The notes under the pieces: model-generated
Database searches by the model: none
Told to the model about the DNA's origin: nothing
What the model saw: only the letters and a program-made list of their open reading frames with translations
Source: Ancylobacter amanitiformis
GTDB lineage: Bacteria; Pseudomonadota; Alphaproteobacteria; Rhizobiales; Xanthobacteraceae
NCBI RefSeq assembly: GCF_030814815.1
Contig: NZ_JAUSVR010000002.1
Location: 372,001-436,000 of the forward strand
Direction: 5' to 3'
Length of the DNA: 64,000 nucleotides
In this document: positions 26,884 to 34,623 of the stretch, piece by piece
Layout of the letters: every line of letters begins with the position of its first letter
How positions within the stretch are numbered: position 1 is the first letter of the stretch
Translations under genes and position numbers: made by a program

Positions 26884-27845
26884 GCGCGATCTCCTTTCCC
26901 GGCAAGGTGGTGGCGCTGTCGGGCGGCATTGGCGGCGCCAAGCTGGCCCTGGGCCTCGACCGCGTGCTCGCGCCCGGCCAGTTGACCGTGATCGCCAATA
27001 CGGGCGACGATTTCCGCCATTTCGGCCTCCATATCTCTCCCGACATCGACACGCTGCTCTACACGCTGTCCGGCCTCGACGACCCGGTGCGCGGCTGGGG
27101 GCGCCGGGACGAGACCTGGACCTTCATGCGCGCCATGGGCGAACTCGGGCGGGAAAGCTGGTTCCAGCTGGGCGACGGCGATCTCGCCATTCACGTCGAG
27201 CGCACCCGCCGGCTCGCGGCCGGCGAGACGCTCTCCGGCATTACCGATTTCCTGAGCCGGCAACTCGGCATCGGCTCGGTGATCGTTCCGATGAGCGACG
27301 ACCCGGTGGCGACGCAGGTCGATACCGAGGAGGGCCGGCTCGACTTCCAGCAATATTTTGTCCGCCGGCGCTGCGAGCCGCGCATTGTCGGCCTCGATTT
27401 CGCGGGGGCGGACGAGGCGCGCCTGGCCTCCGGCGCGGCGGCGGCGCTGGCGGACCCCGATCTCGCCCTCATCGTCATCTGCCCGTCCAACCCCTATCTG
27501 AGCGTCGACCCGATCCTCGCCGTGCCGGGGCTGCGCGCGGGGCTGCGGGCGGCGCGTGCGCCGGTCGTCGCCGTCTCGCCCATCATCGCCGGGCAGGCGG
27601 TGAAGGGGCCGACCGCCAAGATGATGATGGAGCTTGGGCTTGTGCCCTCGGCCGCGACCGTCGCCCGCCATTATGCCGGGCTGATCGACATGTTCGTGGT
27701 GGACGAGGCGGATGCCGGCATGGACGCCGACATGGATGCCGGGGCGGGGGTGCGCATGGTGGCGGCACCCACGCTGATGCGCACGCTGGATGACCGGACG
27801 CGCCTCGCCCGGATCGTGCTCGGCCTCGCGGGGGAGCGCGCGTGA
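26880..27845 (+). CDS. cofD: 2-phospho-L-lactate transferase (F420-0 forming)
   Basis: CofD (FbiA) transfers the phospho-lactyl or related moiety from its guanylylated donor to FO. The 321-residue protein begins with the family motif VVALSGGIGGAKLALGL and has NTGDDFRHFGLHISPDIDTLLY. Further blocks are GWGRRDETWTFM, LGDGDLAIHVER, the CPSNPYLSVDPILAVPG motif and the SPIIAGQAVKGPTAKMM region. A short Met/Asp/Ala-rich insert (around DADMDAGAG) lies near the end. The ATG overlaps the cofE stop, and its stop overlaps the GTG start of cofC. Confidence 0.96.
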   Translation: MSAISFPGKVVALSGGIGGAKLALGLDRVLAPGQLTVIANTGDDFRHFGLHISPDIDTLLYTLSGLDDPVRGWGRRDETWTFMRAMGELGRESWFQLGDGDLAIHVERTRRLAAGETLSGITDFLSRQLGIGSVIVPMSDDPVATQVDTEEGRLDFQQYFVRRRCEPRIVGLDFAGADEARLASGAAAALADPDLALIVICPSNPYLSVDPILAVPGLRAGLRAARAPVVAVSPIIAGQAVKGPTAKMMMELGLVPSAATVARHYAGLIDMFVVDEADAGMDADMDAGAGVRMVAAPTLMRTLDDRTRLARIVLGLAGERA

Positions 27846-28513
27846 GCGCGGCGCGGGCTGGCCGTGATATCCTCGCGGTGGTGCCGGTCAAGGATTTCGC
27901 GCTGGCCAAGCAGCGCCTTTCCGGCGCCTTTCCGCCCTCGTTCCGGCATGCCCTGGCGCGGGCCATGCTGTGCGACGTGCTGATCGCGCTGCGCGGAGCG
28001 GAGGCGATCGCCGGCATCGTCGTCGTCACCGCCGATCCGGAGGCGGGGTTGCTCGCGGGCGAATATGGCGCGCGGCTGCTGTTCGAGGGCGCGGTGCGCG
28101 GCCTCAACCCCGCTGTCGCCCAGGCCGGCGCCTATCTCGCGGCCGAGCGGCGCAGCGGCATGCTGGTCGTGCCCTCCGACATTCCCGCCGTGACCTCCGA
28201 CGAGATCGCCCGGCTGGTCGCCGCGCATCCGCCCGGGCGGGCGGTGAGCGTGGTGCCGGCGCATGACCGCGAGGGTACCAACGCGCTGGTCGTCTCGCCG
28301 CCGGATGGGCTGCGATTCTCCTTCGGCCCGCTCAGCTTTCCCATGCATCTCGCCAATGCCCGCGAGGCGCAGGCCGCGCTGCAGGTGCATGAACTCGCGC
28401 AGTTTCCCGGCCTCGCCCGCGACATCGACCGGCCCGAGGACCTGGCGCGGCTCGACCGGTTGCCGCCCGGCTCGCACACACGGCGCCTGCTGGCCGAGCA
28501 GGGCATGGCGTAG
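27842..28513 (+). CDS. cofC: 2-phospho-L-lactate guanylyltransferase (FbiD/CofC)
   Basis: CofC activates the three-carbon acid donor (2-phospholactate, phosphoenolpyruvate or 3-phosphoglycerate depending on lineage) with GTP for CofD. The 223-residue nucleotidyltransferase has the N-terminal VVPVKDFALAKQRLSGAF with the nucleotide-binding lysine. It also shows VPSDIPAVTSDEI, DREGTNALVVSPP, a GLRFSFGPLSFPMH block and DIDRPEDLARL near the end. It starts at GTG overlapping cofD and is the last gene of the fgd-cofEDC operon. Which donor acid it prefers cannot be read off by eye. Confidence 0.94.
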   Translation: MSAARAGRDILAVVPVKDFALAKQRLSGAFPPSFRHALARAMLCDVLIALRGAEAIAGIVVVTADPEAGLLAGEYGARLLFEGAVRGLNPAVAQAGAYLAAERRSGMLVVPSDIPAVTSDEIARLVAAHPPGRAVSVVPAHDREGTNALVVSPPDGLRFSFGPLSFPMHLANAREAQAALQVHELAQFPGLARDIDRPEDLARLDRLPPGSHTRRLLAEQGMA

Positions 28514-28570
28514 CCCGCACGCGCGACGGGCGATGGTTGCGCGGCCGGGCCTTGCCGACAGGCCGATTCC

Positions 28571-28660
28571 ATCGCGGTACGTTTCCGCGCGGTACGTTTC
28601 CGCGCGGTACGTTTCTCCGCGGTACGTTTCTCCGCGGTACGTTTCTCCGCGGTAGGTTTT
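28571..28660. repeat. Six-copy 15-bp tandem repeat
   Basis: A 15-bp unit built around GGTACGTTTCCGCGC recurs in register six times, with GGTA starting at 28576, 28591, 28606, 28621, 28636 and 28651. The first two unit junctions are CCGCGC, later ones CTCCGC, and the last unit has GGTAG. It lies about 60 bp after the cofC stop. Each unit contains the palindromic GTAC. Confidence 0.9.
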
Positions 28661-28863
28661 CCATGCGCGGCTGCGGCGGGTGGCGACGAGCGGGTGGGAC
28701 AGGCCCGCTCATAATCGCGGCAGCCCCTGCCTTAGGGATGAATATTTGAGCAGCGTGCGATTTGAATAAGGTATCAAAATACCAGTCATACGGAGTGTCT
28801 ATACACCAGCACACTTTGGCACAGAACTTGGATTACTCATCGGCATAGCCTGTGGAGTGCCCG
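28661..28863 (+). promoter_or_regulatory. Promoter/operator region of the ABC transporter operon
   Basis: This leader is AT-richer than the flanks. It holds an inverted repeat GGTAT-CAAA-ATACC (28770-28783) and GTGTCTATACAC (28795-28806), whose core GTCTATAC fits the GT-N-TA-N-AC consensus of HutC-type GntR regulators. A sigma-54-like box TTGGCAC-N5-TTGG lies at 28816-28831; its -12 dinucleotide is GG instead of GC, so it is imperfect. A GGAG ribosome-binding site precedes the ATG of the first gene. The GntR/UTRA regulator encoded at 45.9 kb is a candidate ligand of the operator. Confidence 0.4.
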
Positions 28864-29964
28864 ATGTCGTCCATCGCTTTCGTGTCCGTCGGCAAGCGTT
28901 ACGGGGAGGTGGAAGCCGTGAGCCGGCTCGACCTTTCCTGCGCGGCGGGTGAGATGCTGGCGCTGCTCGGCCCATCCGGCTGCGGCAAGTCGACCACGCT
29001 GAAAATGGCGGCGGGCATCGAGAGCGTCACCGAAGGCGAGATCTGGTTCGGCGAGCGCCCCGTCTCGCGCCTTGCCCCGGGCGAGCGCAACATCGCCATG
29101 GTGTTCGAGGACTACGCGCTCTACCCGAACATGACGGTGTGGGAGAATGTCGCCTTCCCGCTGAAGATACGCGGCATTACCGGCCAGCCCGCCGCCGCGC
29201 GCATCGGCGAGGTGCTGCAGCTGCTCGGCCTGCGGCAGATGGCCGACAGCCATGTGAAGGGGCTGTCCGGCGGCGCCCAGCAGCGCGTCGCGATCGGCCG
29301 CGCGCTGGTGCGCGACCCGGAAGTCATTCTGTTCGACGAGCCGCTCTCCCATCTCGACGCCGACCAGAAGGTGCAGCTGCGCGCCGAGATCAAGCGGCTG
29401 CAGAAGCTGCGACAGGTGACGTCCATCCTCGTCACCCATGACCAGACCGAGGCCATCGCCATGGCCGACCGGGTGGCGGTGATGAACCACGGCGTACTGC
29501 AGCAGGTCGGCGCGCCGCAGGAACTCTACGAGCGCCCCGCCAACCTGTTCGTGGCCAACTTCATCGGCGAGCCGCCCATGAACCTGATGGCGGCGGAGTT
29601 CACGCAGGGCGGGCGCATCCTCGGCGCGGGCTGGTCGGCAGTGATCGAGGCCGTGCGGCTTCCGGCGCTGACGGCGGGCGGCGGGCCGCTGATTGCCGGC
29701 ATCCGGCCGGAGAACATCGCGGTGCGCGCGCCGGACATGGCGGGCGAGGCCCGCGGCACCATCACCTATCGTGAGCCGAGGGGCGACGCCGATGTGCTGA
29801 CCGTCGCGCTGGAGGCGCCGGGCGGGCCGGGCGGCCAGCTTGTCGCCGAGATCGCCGGCCCATCGCCATGGCGGACGGGCGACCGTGTCGCGCTCGGCAT
29901 CGATGTGCGCAAGCTGCTCGTCTTCGATGAACCGACCGGCCGCAACCGGGAGGCGCTGCCATGA
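28864..29964 (+). CDS. ABC transporter ATP-binding protein 1 (sugar/polyol type)
   Basis: First gene of a five-gene importer; 366 residues in the MalK/UgpC class. Walker A is GPSGCGKST, Walker B is VILFDEPLSHLD and the switch histidine is present in VTHDQTEA. Two positions deviate: the Q-loop reads VFEDYALYP (glutamate for glutamine) and the signature is LSGGAQQRV (alanine in place of the last glutamine). A C-terminal OB-fold regulatory domain follows from about residue 235. The start after the GGAG site was preferred over GTG at 28852. It overlaps the second ATPase gene (ATGA), suggesting a heterodimer; see that entry. Confidence 0.9.
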   Translation: MSSIAFVSVGKRYGEVEAVSRLDLSCAAGEMLALLGPSGCGKSTTLKMAAGIESVTEGEIWFGERPVSRLAPGERNIAMVFEDYALYPNMTVWENVAFPLKIRGITGQPAAARIGEVLQLLGLRQMADSHVKGLSGGAQQRVAIGRALVRDPEVILFDEPLSHLDADQKVQLRAEIKRLQKLRQVTSILVTHDQTEAIAMADRVAVMNHGVLQQVGAPQELYERPANLFVANFIGEPPMNLMAAEFTQGGRILGAGWSAVIEAVRLPALTAGGGPLIAGIRPENIAVRAPDMAGEARGTITYREPRGDADVLTVALEAPGGPGGQLVAEIAGPSPWRTGDRVALGIDVRKLLVFDEPTGRNREALP

Positions 29965-31121
29965 GCATGGTCATGAGCGCCATCACCCCGCCCGGCCTGA
30001 TGGCGCGGGGCATCGCCAAGAGCTTCGCGAAAGCGAAGGCTGATCCGCACAAGGTGCTGCACGAAATCGGCATCGAGGTCGGCCCCGGCGAACTGGTCGC
30101 CATTACCGGTCCCTCCGGGGCGGGCAAGAGCACGTTCTGCCGCATTCTCGCGGGGCTGGAGCGGCCGGATGCCGGCACGGTGACGCTGGCCGGGCGCGAT
30201 CTTGGCACGGTGCCCGCCGGCCAGCGCCGCGTCGCGCTGATGTTCGAGAGCTACGCGCTCTATCCTCACCTCACCGTGCGCGGCAACGCGCTCTCGCCGT
30301 TGCAGGCGCCGGGGGGCAGGCTCGCCCCGGCGCAGGCGCAGAAGCGGGTCGACGAGGTTCTGGAACTGCTGGAGATCCGGCACCTTGGAGAGCGCCTGCC
30401 CGGCGCGCTCTCGGGCGGGCAGAAGCAGCGCGTGGCGCTGGCCCGCACGCTGGTGCAGGTGCCGGACCTCTTTCTGCTGGACGAGCCGATATCCCATCTC
30501 GACGCCAAGCTGCGCCACAAGCTGCGCGGGGAAATCCGTCGCCGCCTGTCCGCCCAGAGCGCGCCCTGCATCTGGGCGACGCCGGACGGGATGGAGGCGC
30601 TCTCGGTCGGCGATCGCGTGGTGGTGCTCGATCAGGGGCGGGTCGAGCAGGTCGGTACGCCGGAGGAAATCTGGCAGCGGCCGGCCAGCGCGCGCGTCGC
30701 CCGGCTGCTGGGCGACCCGCCGATGAACCTGATCGAGGGAACGCTGACGCGCGCGGCGGACACGCTCTATGTCACCCGCCGCGACATGCGCCTCGCCCTG
30801 CCGCCCGCGCTCGCCGTGGCCGCCGCCCGCCATGGCACGGACAGCGTCATCCTGGGCGTGCGCCCGGACGGCCTTTCCTTCGCGCCGGCCGGCGCGCCCG
30901 GCACGGTCGCGGCGGAGATCTATTCCAACGAACCGTTCGGCAAGCACGCCATCGTCACGATCGATCTCGGCGCGCTGCTGGCCAAGGTGAAAACCTCGAT
31001 GGCCGCCGCTGCCGCGCTGGGCGCGGATGGCGGCATCGGCCGGGGCGTTGGCATCACCTTTCCCGCCGAGGGGCTGTCGCTCTTCGACGGCGCGACCGGC
31101 CGGGCACTGGCCGGCACCTGA
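29961..31121 (+). CDS. ABC transporter ATP-binding protein 2, lacking the switch histidine
   Basis: Second ATPase of the importer, 386 residues. Walker A GPSGAGKST, signature LSGGQKQRV and Walker B LFLLDEPISHLD are normal. The Q-loop again has glutamate (MFESYALYP), and the H-loop reads ATPDGMEA, with proline where ATPase 1 has histidine. In a heterodimer the site formed by ATPase 1 Walker motifs and this LSGGQ would be canonical, and the other site degenerate. The arrangement of two ATPases recalls the glycerol transporter GlpST of Rhizobium, but the substrate here is unknown. A C-terminal OB-fold domain follows. The ATG overlaps the previous stop. Confidence 0.9.
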   Translation: MSMVMSAITPPGLMARGIAKSFAKAKADPHKVLHEIGIEVGPGELVAITGPSGAGKSTFCRILAGLERPDAGTVTLAGRDLGTVPAGQRRVALMFESYALYPHLTVRGNALSPLQAPGGRLAPAQAQKRVDEVLELLEIRHLGERLPGALSGGQKQRVALARTLVQVPDLFLLDEPISHLDAKLRHKLRGEIRRRLSAQSAPCIWATPDGMEALSVGDRVVVLDQGRVEQVGTPEEIWQRPASARVARLLGDPPMNLIEGTLTRAADTLYVTRRDMRLALPPALAVAAARHGTDSVILGVRPDGLSFAPAGAPGTVAAEIYSNEPFGKHAIVTIDLGALLAKVKTSMAAAAALGADGGIGRGVGITFPAEGLSLFDGATGRALAGT

Positions 31122-31162
31122 GACGCATAAGCCGCTAACGGCACATACAGAGGGAAAGAGCG

Positions 31163-32575
31163 ATGAAGCGTAAGATCTGGTGTTTCGCCGCCGCCTTGGC
31201 GGCAACGACGGCGCTGAGCGCGTCGGCCCTGCATCCGGCCATGGCGCAGGACGCGAGCTTCTATGCGGAAGCGGCCAAGCCCTACAAGGGCACCACCATC
31301 CGCGTGCTGGACGAGATCACCCCGCTGCAGGAGACGCTCTCCAAGATCGTGCCGGATTTCGAGAAGGAAACCGGCATCAAGGTCGAGTGGGAGCTGCTCA
31401 ACCATTTCGAGGTGATCAACAAGGGCCAGGCCGACATGCTGTCGGGCCGCGGCTATTATGATGCGATCATGCTGCACGGCTCCCAGCTCGGCCCGATGCT
31501 GTCGGCCGGCGTGATCGCGCCGATCGATGCCTATGTGGCCAATGCCAAGCTCGCCGATCCCGCGATGAACGATCACGACTTCATCCAGACACCGTACAAG
31601 ACCACCGCGTTCAGCGGCGGCAAGCAGTACGGCTTCATCAACTGGAACTACAACCACGTCTACTGGGCGCGCGCCGACCTCCTGAACAACCCGGAGGAAC
31701 AGGCCGCGTTCAAGGCGAAGTACGGCTACGATCTCGCCCCGGCCAAGACCATCGAGCAGATGCGCGACATCGCGCAGTTCTTCACACGCAAGAAGGGCGC
31801 GCTGCTGGCCGGCAAGCCGCTGGAAAGCGATTTCTACGGGATTGTGCTGGAGGGCATCAAGGGCGGCTCGACCTTCTCCAACCTCTGGGTGAACTTCATC
31901 CAGAACTATGGCGGCGACGTGCTGGACAAGGACGGCAAGCCGGTCTTCGACAGCCCGCAGACCGTTGCCGCGCTGACCATGTGGCGCGAATTGTGGACCT
32001 ATGCCCCGCCCGGCATCGCTGAATATTCGCTGGTCGACGTGCCGACCGTGATGGGCAATGGCATCGCCGCGCAGTCTCTGGCCTGGTCGGACTTCGTCCT
32101 CGGCATCGACAAGCCGGGCGTGTCGCCCTACGCGGGCAAGTTCGTCTATGCCCCGGTGCCCGCCAAGGCCGGCAACGAGGCCAAGCGCCATGCCGATGCC
32201 GAGCCCTCGGTGACGGTGATCAGCGCCGCGTCCAAGAACCCGGAAGCCACCTTCCTGTTCCTGGAATGGCTGGCCTCCAAGCGCCAGCAGGACAAGCTGA
32301 TCGAGATGGGCCAGGGCGGCGTGCCGATCCGCGAAAGCTCCTGGGCTCTGCCGGCGATCAAGGACGCCTCCAACTCCACGCTGTTTGCGGCGATGAAGTC
32401 CTCGCTCGCGGTGGCCTCGGCGCGACCGAAAATGGAGAAGTACCCGGAAATGTTCGACGCCATGAGCGGCATCGCCCAGCAGGTCGGCCTCGGCAAGATG
32501 ACGCCGGAAGAGGGCGCCAAGCAGGGCCAGGCCATCCTCGTGAAGCTCTGCGGCGGCAAGTCCTGCACGATCTGA
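31163..32575 (+). CDS. Extracellular solute-binding protein, family 1
   Basis: Periplasmic binding protein of the importer, 470 residues. The signal peptide spans about 1-29 (AMA-Q cleavage). The mature protein has the family-1 pattern: IRVLDEITPLQETLSKIVPDFEKETGIKVEWE near the start, GYYDAIMLHG, then WNYNHVYWARADLL in the hinge/ligand region. The C-terminal half holds ISAASKNPEATFLFLEWLASKR. Many tryptophan and tyrosine residues suggest an aromatic-lined site, as in sugar/polyol binders, though ring compounds would also fit. It sits between the ATPase and permease genes. A palindromic repeat follows its stop. Confidence 0.9.
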   Translation: MKRKIWCFAAALAATTALSASALHPAMAQDASFYAEAAKPYKGTTIRVLDEITPLQETLSKIVPDFEKETGIKVEWELLNHFEVINKGQADMLSGRGYYDAIMLHGSQLGPMLSAGVIAPIDAYVANAKLADPAMNDHDFIQTPYKTTAFSGGKQYGFINWNYNHVYWARADLLNNPEEQAAFKAKYGYDLAPAKTIEQMRDIAQFFTRKKGALLAGKPLESDFYGIVLEGIKGGSTFSNLWVNFIQNYGGDVLDKDGKPVFDSPQTVAALTMWRELWTYAPPGIAEYSLVDVPTVMGNGIAAQSLAWSDFVLGIDKPGVSPYAGKFVYAPVPAKAGNEAKRHADAEPSVTVISAASKNPEATFLFLEWLASKRQQDKLIEMGQGGVPIRESSWALPAIKDASNSTLFAAMKSSLAVASARPKMEKYPEMFDAMSGIAQQVGLGKMTPEEGAKQGQAILVKLCGGKSCTI

Positions 32576-32602
32576 GGATACGGCCTCTGATGGTTCCGAA
32601 AT

Positions 32603-32625
32603 CCCTCTCCCCACAGGGGAGAGGG
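32603..32625. repeat. Dispersed CCCTCTCCCC palindrome, short copy
   Basis: A perfect 10-bp inverted repeat (CCCTCTCCCC-ACA-GGGGAGAGGG) in the gap between the binding-protein and first permease genes. It is a half-length member of the family seen at 33628, 35591 and 52869, and could form a hairpin in the mRNA that separates binding-protein from permease expression. Confidence 0.75.
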
Positions 32626-32682
32626 AAAAGAAGACGTCGCCCGAAGACCTTTTGCCCGAAGTGTTGAGGAACCGGCATTCCC

Positions 32683-33612
32683 ATGACCCGTGCAAGCGAC
32701 AGGATGACGACGGCGCCCGCGCCGGTGAGCGCGCCCGTGCTGCGCGAACGGCGCTGGTATCCCTATCTGCTCATCGCCCCGTCGATGATCATGCTGGTCG
32801 TGGTCTCGCTGGTGCCGTTCCTCTATGCCATCTATCTCAGCTTCCACGCCGCCAAGTTCGGCCGCGTCACCGACTTTATCGGCTTCGACAATTACGCGGT
32901 CCTGCTGGCCGATCCGCGCTTCTGGAACTCCATCGGCGTGGCGGCGACCTTCGTGGTCATCGCCGTGCCGATCGAATTCATACTCGGGCTCATTGGCGCG
33001 CTGGTGTTGAACCAGAATGTGCGCGGGCGCTCGCTGCTGATCCCGCTCCTGTTCATGCCGACCATGATGGCGCCCATCGTGGTGGGCCTGCTGTGGAAGA
33101 TCATGCTCGCGGGGTCGTGGGGGTTCCTCTCCTACAATGTGCTGGAGCGGTTCAACCTGCTGGAGGGCACCTCGGTCTTCGCCTCGTCGGATTACGCGCT
33201 CTATGCGCTGATCTTCGTCGATATCTGGCAGTGGACGCCGTTCATGATGCTGGCCTTCTTCGCCGGCCTGCAGGCGCTGCCGCTCGGCCCCTATCGCGCG
33301 GCGGCGGTGGACGGGGCGAACCCGCTGCAGATGTTCTTCCACATCACCCTGCCGCTGATGACGCCGCTCCTGGCGGTGATCGGGCTGCTGCGCTTCATCG
33401 ACGCCTTCAAGGTGTTCGACACGATCTACATTTTGACCGGCGGCGGGCCGGGCATCTCCACCGAGACGCCGTCCATCCTCGCCAACAAGATGACCTTCGA
33501 GTTCTGGAACATCGGCGAGGCCTCGGCGCTGGCCGTCTTGGTGTGGATCGCCTTCTTCGCCTTCTGCTCGATCTTCTACCAGATCGCCAAGAAGAAGCTG
33601 AACGCGTTCTAG
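32683..33612 (+). CDS. ABC transporter permease 1 (MalF/UgpA type)
   Basis: Inner-membrane permease of 309 residues with six to seven helices starting near residue 27. The coupling loop motif reads YRAAAVDGANPLQMFFHITLP in the second half, the EAA motif of sugar-type permeases. FMPTMMAPIVVGLLWK and LRFIDAFKVFDTIY are family-typical. An N-terminal soluble stretch of 25 residues precedes the first helix. Two start codons lie close together (ATG 32683 and ATG 32704); the first follows GAGGAACC. It works with permease 2 and the two ATPases. Confidence 0.9.
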   Translation: MTRASDRMTTAPAPVSAPVLRERRWYPYLLIAPSMIMLVVVSLVPFLYAIYLSFHAAKFGRVTDFIGFDNYAVLLADPRFWNSIGVAATFVVIAVPIEFILGLIGALVLNQNVRGRSLLIPLLFMPTMMAPIVVGLLWKIMLAGSWGFLSYNVLERFNLLEGTSVFASSDYALYALIFVDIWQWTPFMMLAFFAGLQALPLGPYRAAAVDGANPLQMFFHITLPLMTPLLAVIGLLRFIDAFKVFDTIYILTGGGPGISTETPSILANKMTFEFWNIGEASALAVLVWIAFFAFCSIFYQIAKKKLNAF

Positions 33613-33627
33613 AGACTTACTTTCTTT

Positions 33628-33738
33628 CCTCTCCCCAATGGGGAGAGGTGGCCCGCGTAGCGGGTCGGTGAGGGGGTTTCGCGATTGCGGAGCGTCGAAG
33701 GCCCCTCACCCCAACCCTCTCCCCGACGGGGAGAGGGA
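33628..33738. repeat. Dispersed CCTCTCCCC repeat, full-length copy
   Basis: A composite element between the two permease genes. It has a CCTCTCCCCAATGGGGAGAGG palindrome at one end, then GTGGCCCGCGTAGCGGGTCGG and a GTGAGGGG box. At the far end lie CCCCTCACCCCAACC and a second palindrome CCCTCTCCCC-GAC-GGGGAGAGGG. The element as a whole can fold on itself. The copy at 35591-35700 has the opposite orientation. Confidence 0.85.
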
Positions 33739-33776
33739 GTCGGAAACCAGGCTCTCTGAACGGGAGAGGAGTAAAC

Positions 33777-34613
33777 ATGGCCGAGGCTTCAAGCCGCCCC
33801 GAAGGCTCCAGGGGCATTCTCTGGACCAGCGTGACCGTGGTCTACGCCCTCATCATGCTGTTTCCCATCTACTGGATGGCGACGATGATGGTGAAGCCGA
33901 ACGACGCCATGTTCGCGCGCCCGACGCAGTTCCTGTTCGCCCCGACGTTGGCGCATTTCGAATATGTGCTGGCGCAGGGCTTCCACTGGTATCTGCTCAC
34001 GTCCTTCCTGCTCTGCACCGTTTCGACCGCGCTGGTGGTGATCATCGGCACGCCGGCGGCCTATGCCTTTGCCCGCTTCGAGATGCGGGCCAAGGACGAC
34101 CTGTTCCTGTTCATCCTCGGCTCGCGCATGGCCCCGCCGGTGTGCCTCGTCATCCCGTTCTACCTGATCTTCGCCAAGGTCGGGCTGCTCGACACCTTCC
34201 TCGGGCTGACGCTGGCCTACATGACGTTCAACCTCTCCTTCTACATCTGGGTGCTGCGCTCGTTCTGCCGCGACCTGCCGGTGGAGCTGGAGGAGGCGGC
34301 GGCGCTGGAGGGCTGGTCGCGGCCGCAGATCTTTCGCCGCGTCGTCTTCCCGCTCTTGCGCAACGGCATCGTCGCCACCGCCGTGCTGTGTTTCATCTTC
34401 GCCTGGAACGAGTTCCTGTTCGCCTTCATGCTCGGCGGCAGGGCGGTGCAGACGCTGCCCGTTTCCATCCCGAAACTGATCACCTCGCAGGGCGTGCGCT
34501 GGGGCGAGATGGCGGTGGTGGGGATGACCGCGCTCATCCCCGTGCTGATCGTGGTGTTCATTCTGCAGCGTCACATCGTGCGCGGGCTCACGCTCGGCGC
34601 GGTCAAGGGTTGA
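33777..34613 (+). CDS. ABC transporter permease 2 (MalG/UgpE type)
   Basis: Second permease of the importer, 278 residues with six helices beginning at about residue 16. The EAA loop reads ELEEAAALEGWSRPQIFRRVVFPLL, closely matching the sugar-permease consensus, followed by FIFAWNEFLFAFML. It starts after GGGAGAGGAGTAAAC and ends 10 bp before the acetamidase gene, so the catabolic genes downstream are probably on the same transcript. Confidence 0.92.
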   Translation: MAEASSRPEGSRGILWTSVTVVYALIMLFPIYWMATMMVKPNDAMFARPTQFLFAPTLAHFEYVLAQGFHWYLLTSFLLCTVSTALVVIIGTPAAYAFARFEMRAKDDLFLFILGSRMAPPVCLVIPFYLIFAKVGLLDTFLGLTLAYMTFNLSFYIWVLRSFCRDLPVELEEAAALEGWSRPQIFRRVVFPLLRNGIVATAVLCFIFAWNEFLFAFMLGGRAVQTLPVSIPKLITSQGVRWGEMAVVGMTALIPVLIVVFILQRHIVRGLTLGAVKG

Positions 34614-34623
34614 GGAACCGCGA

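Noticed and set aside
28571-28660. CRISPR array
   Set aside because: The 15-bp units are directly contiguous with no spacers, so this is a simple tandem repeat.
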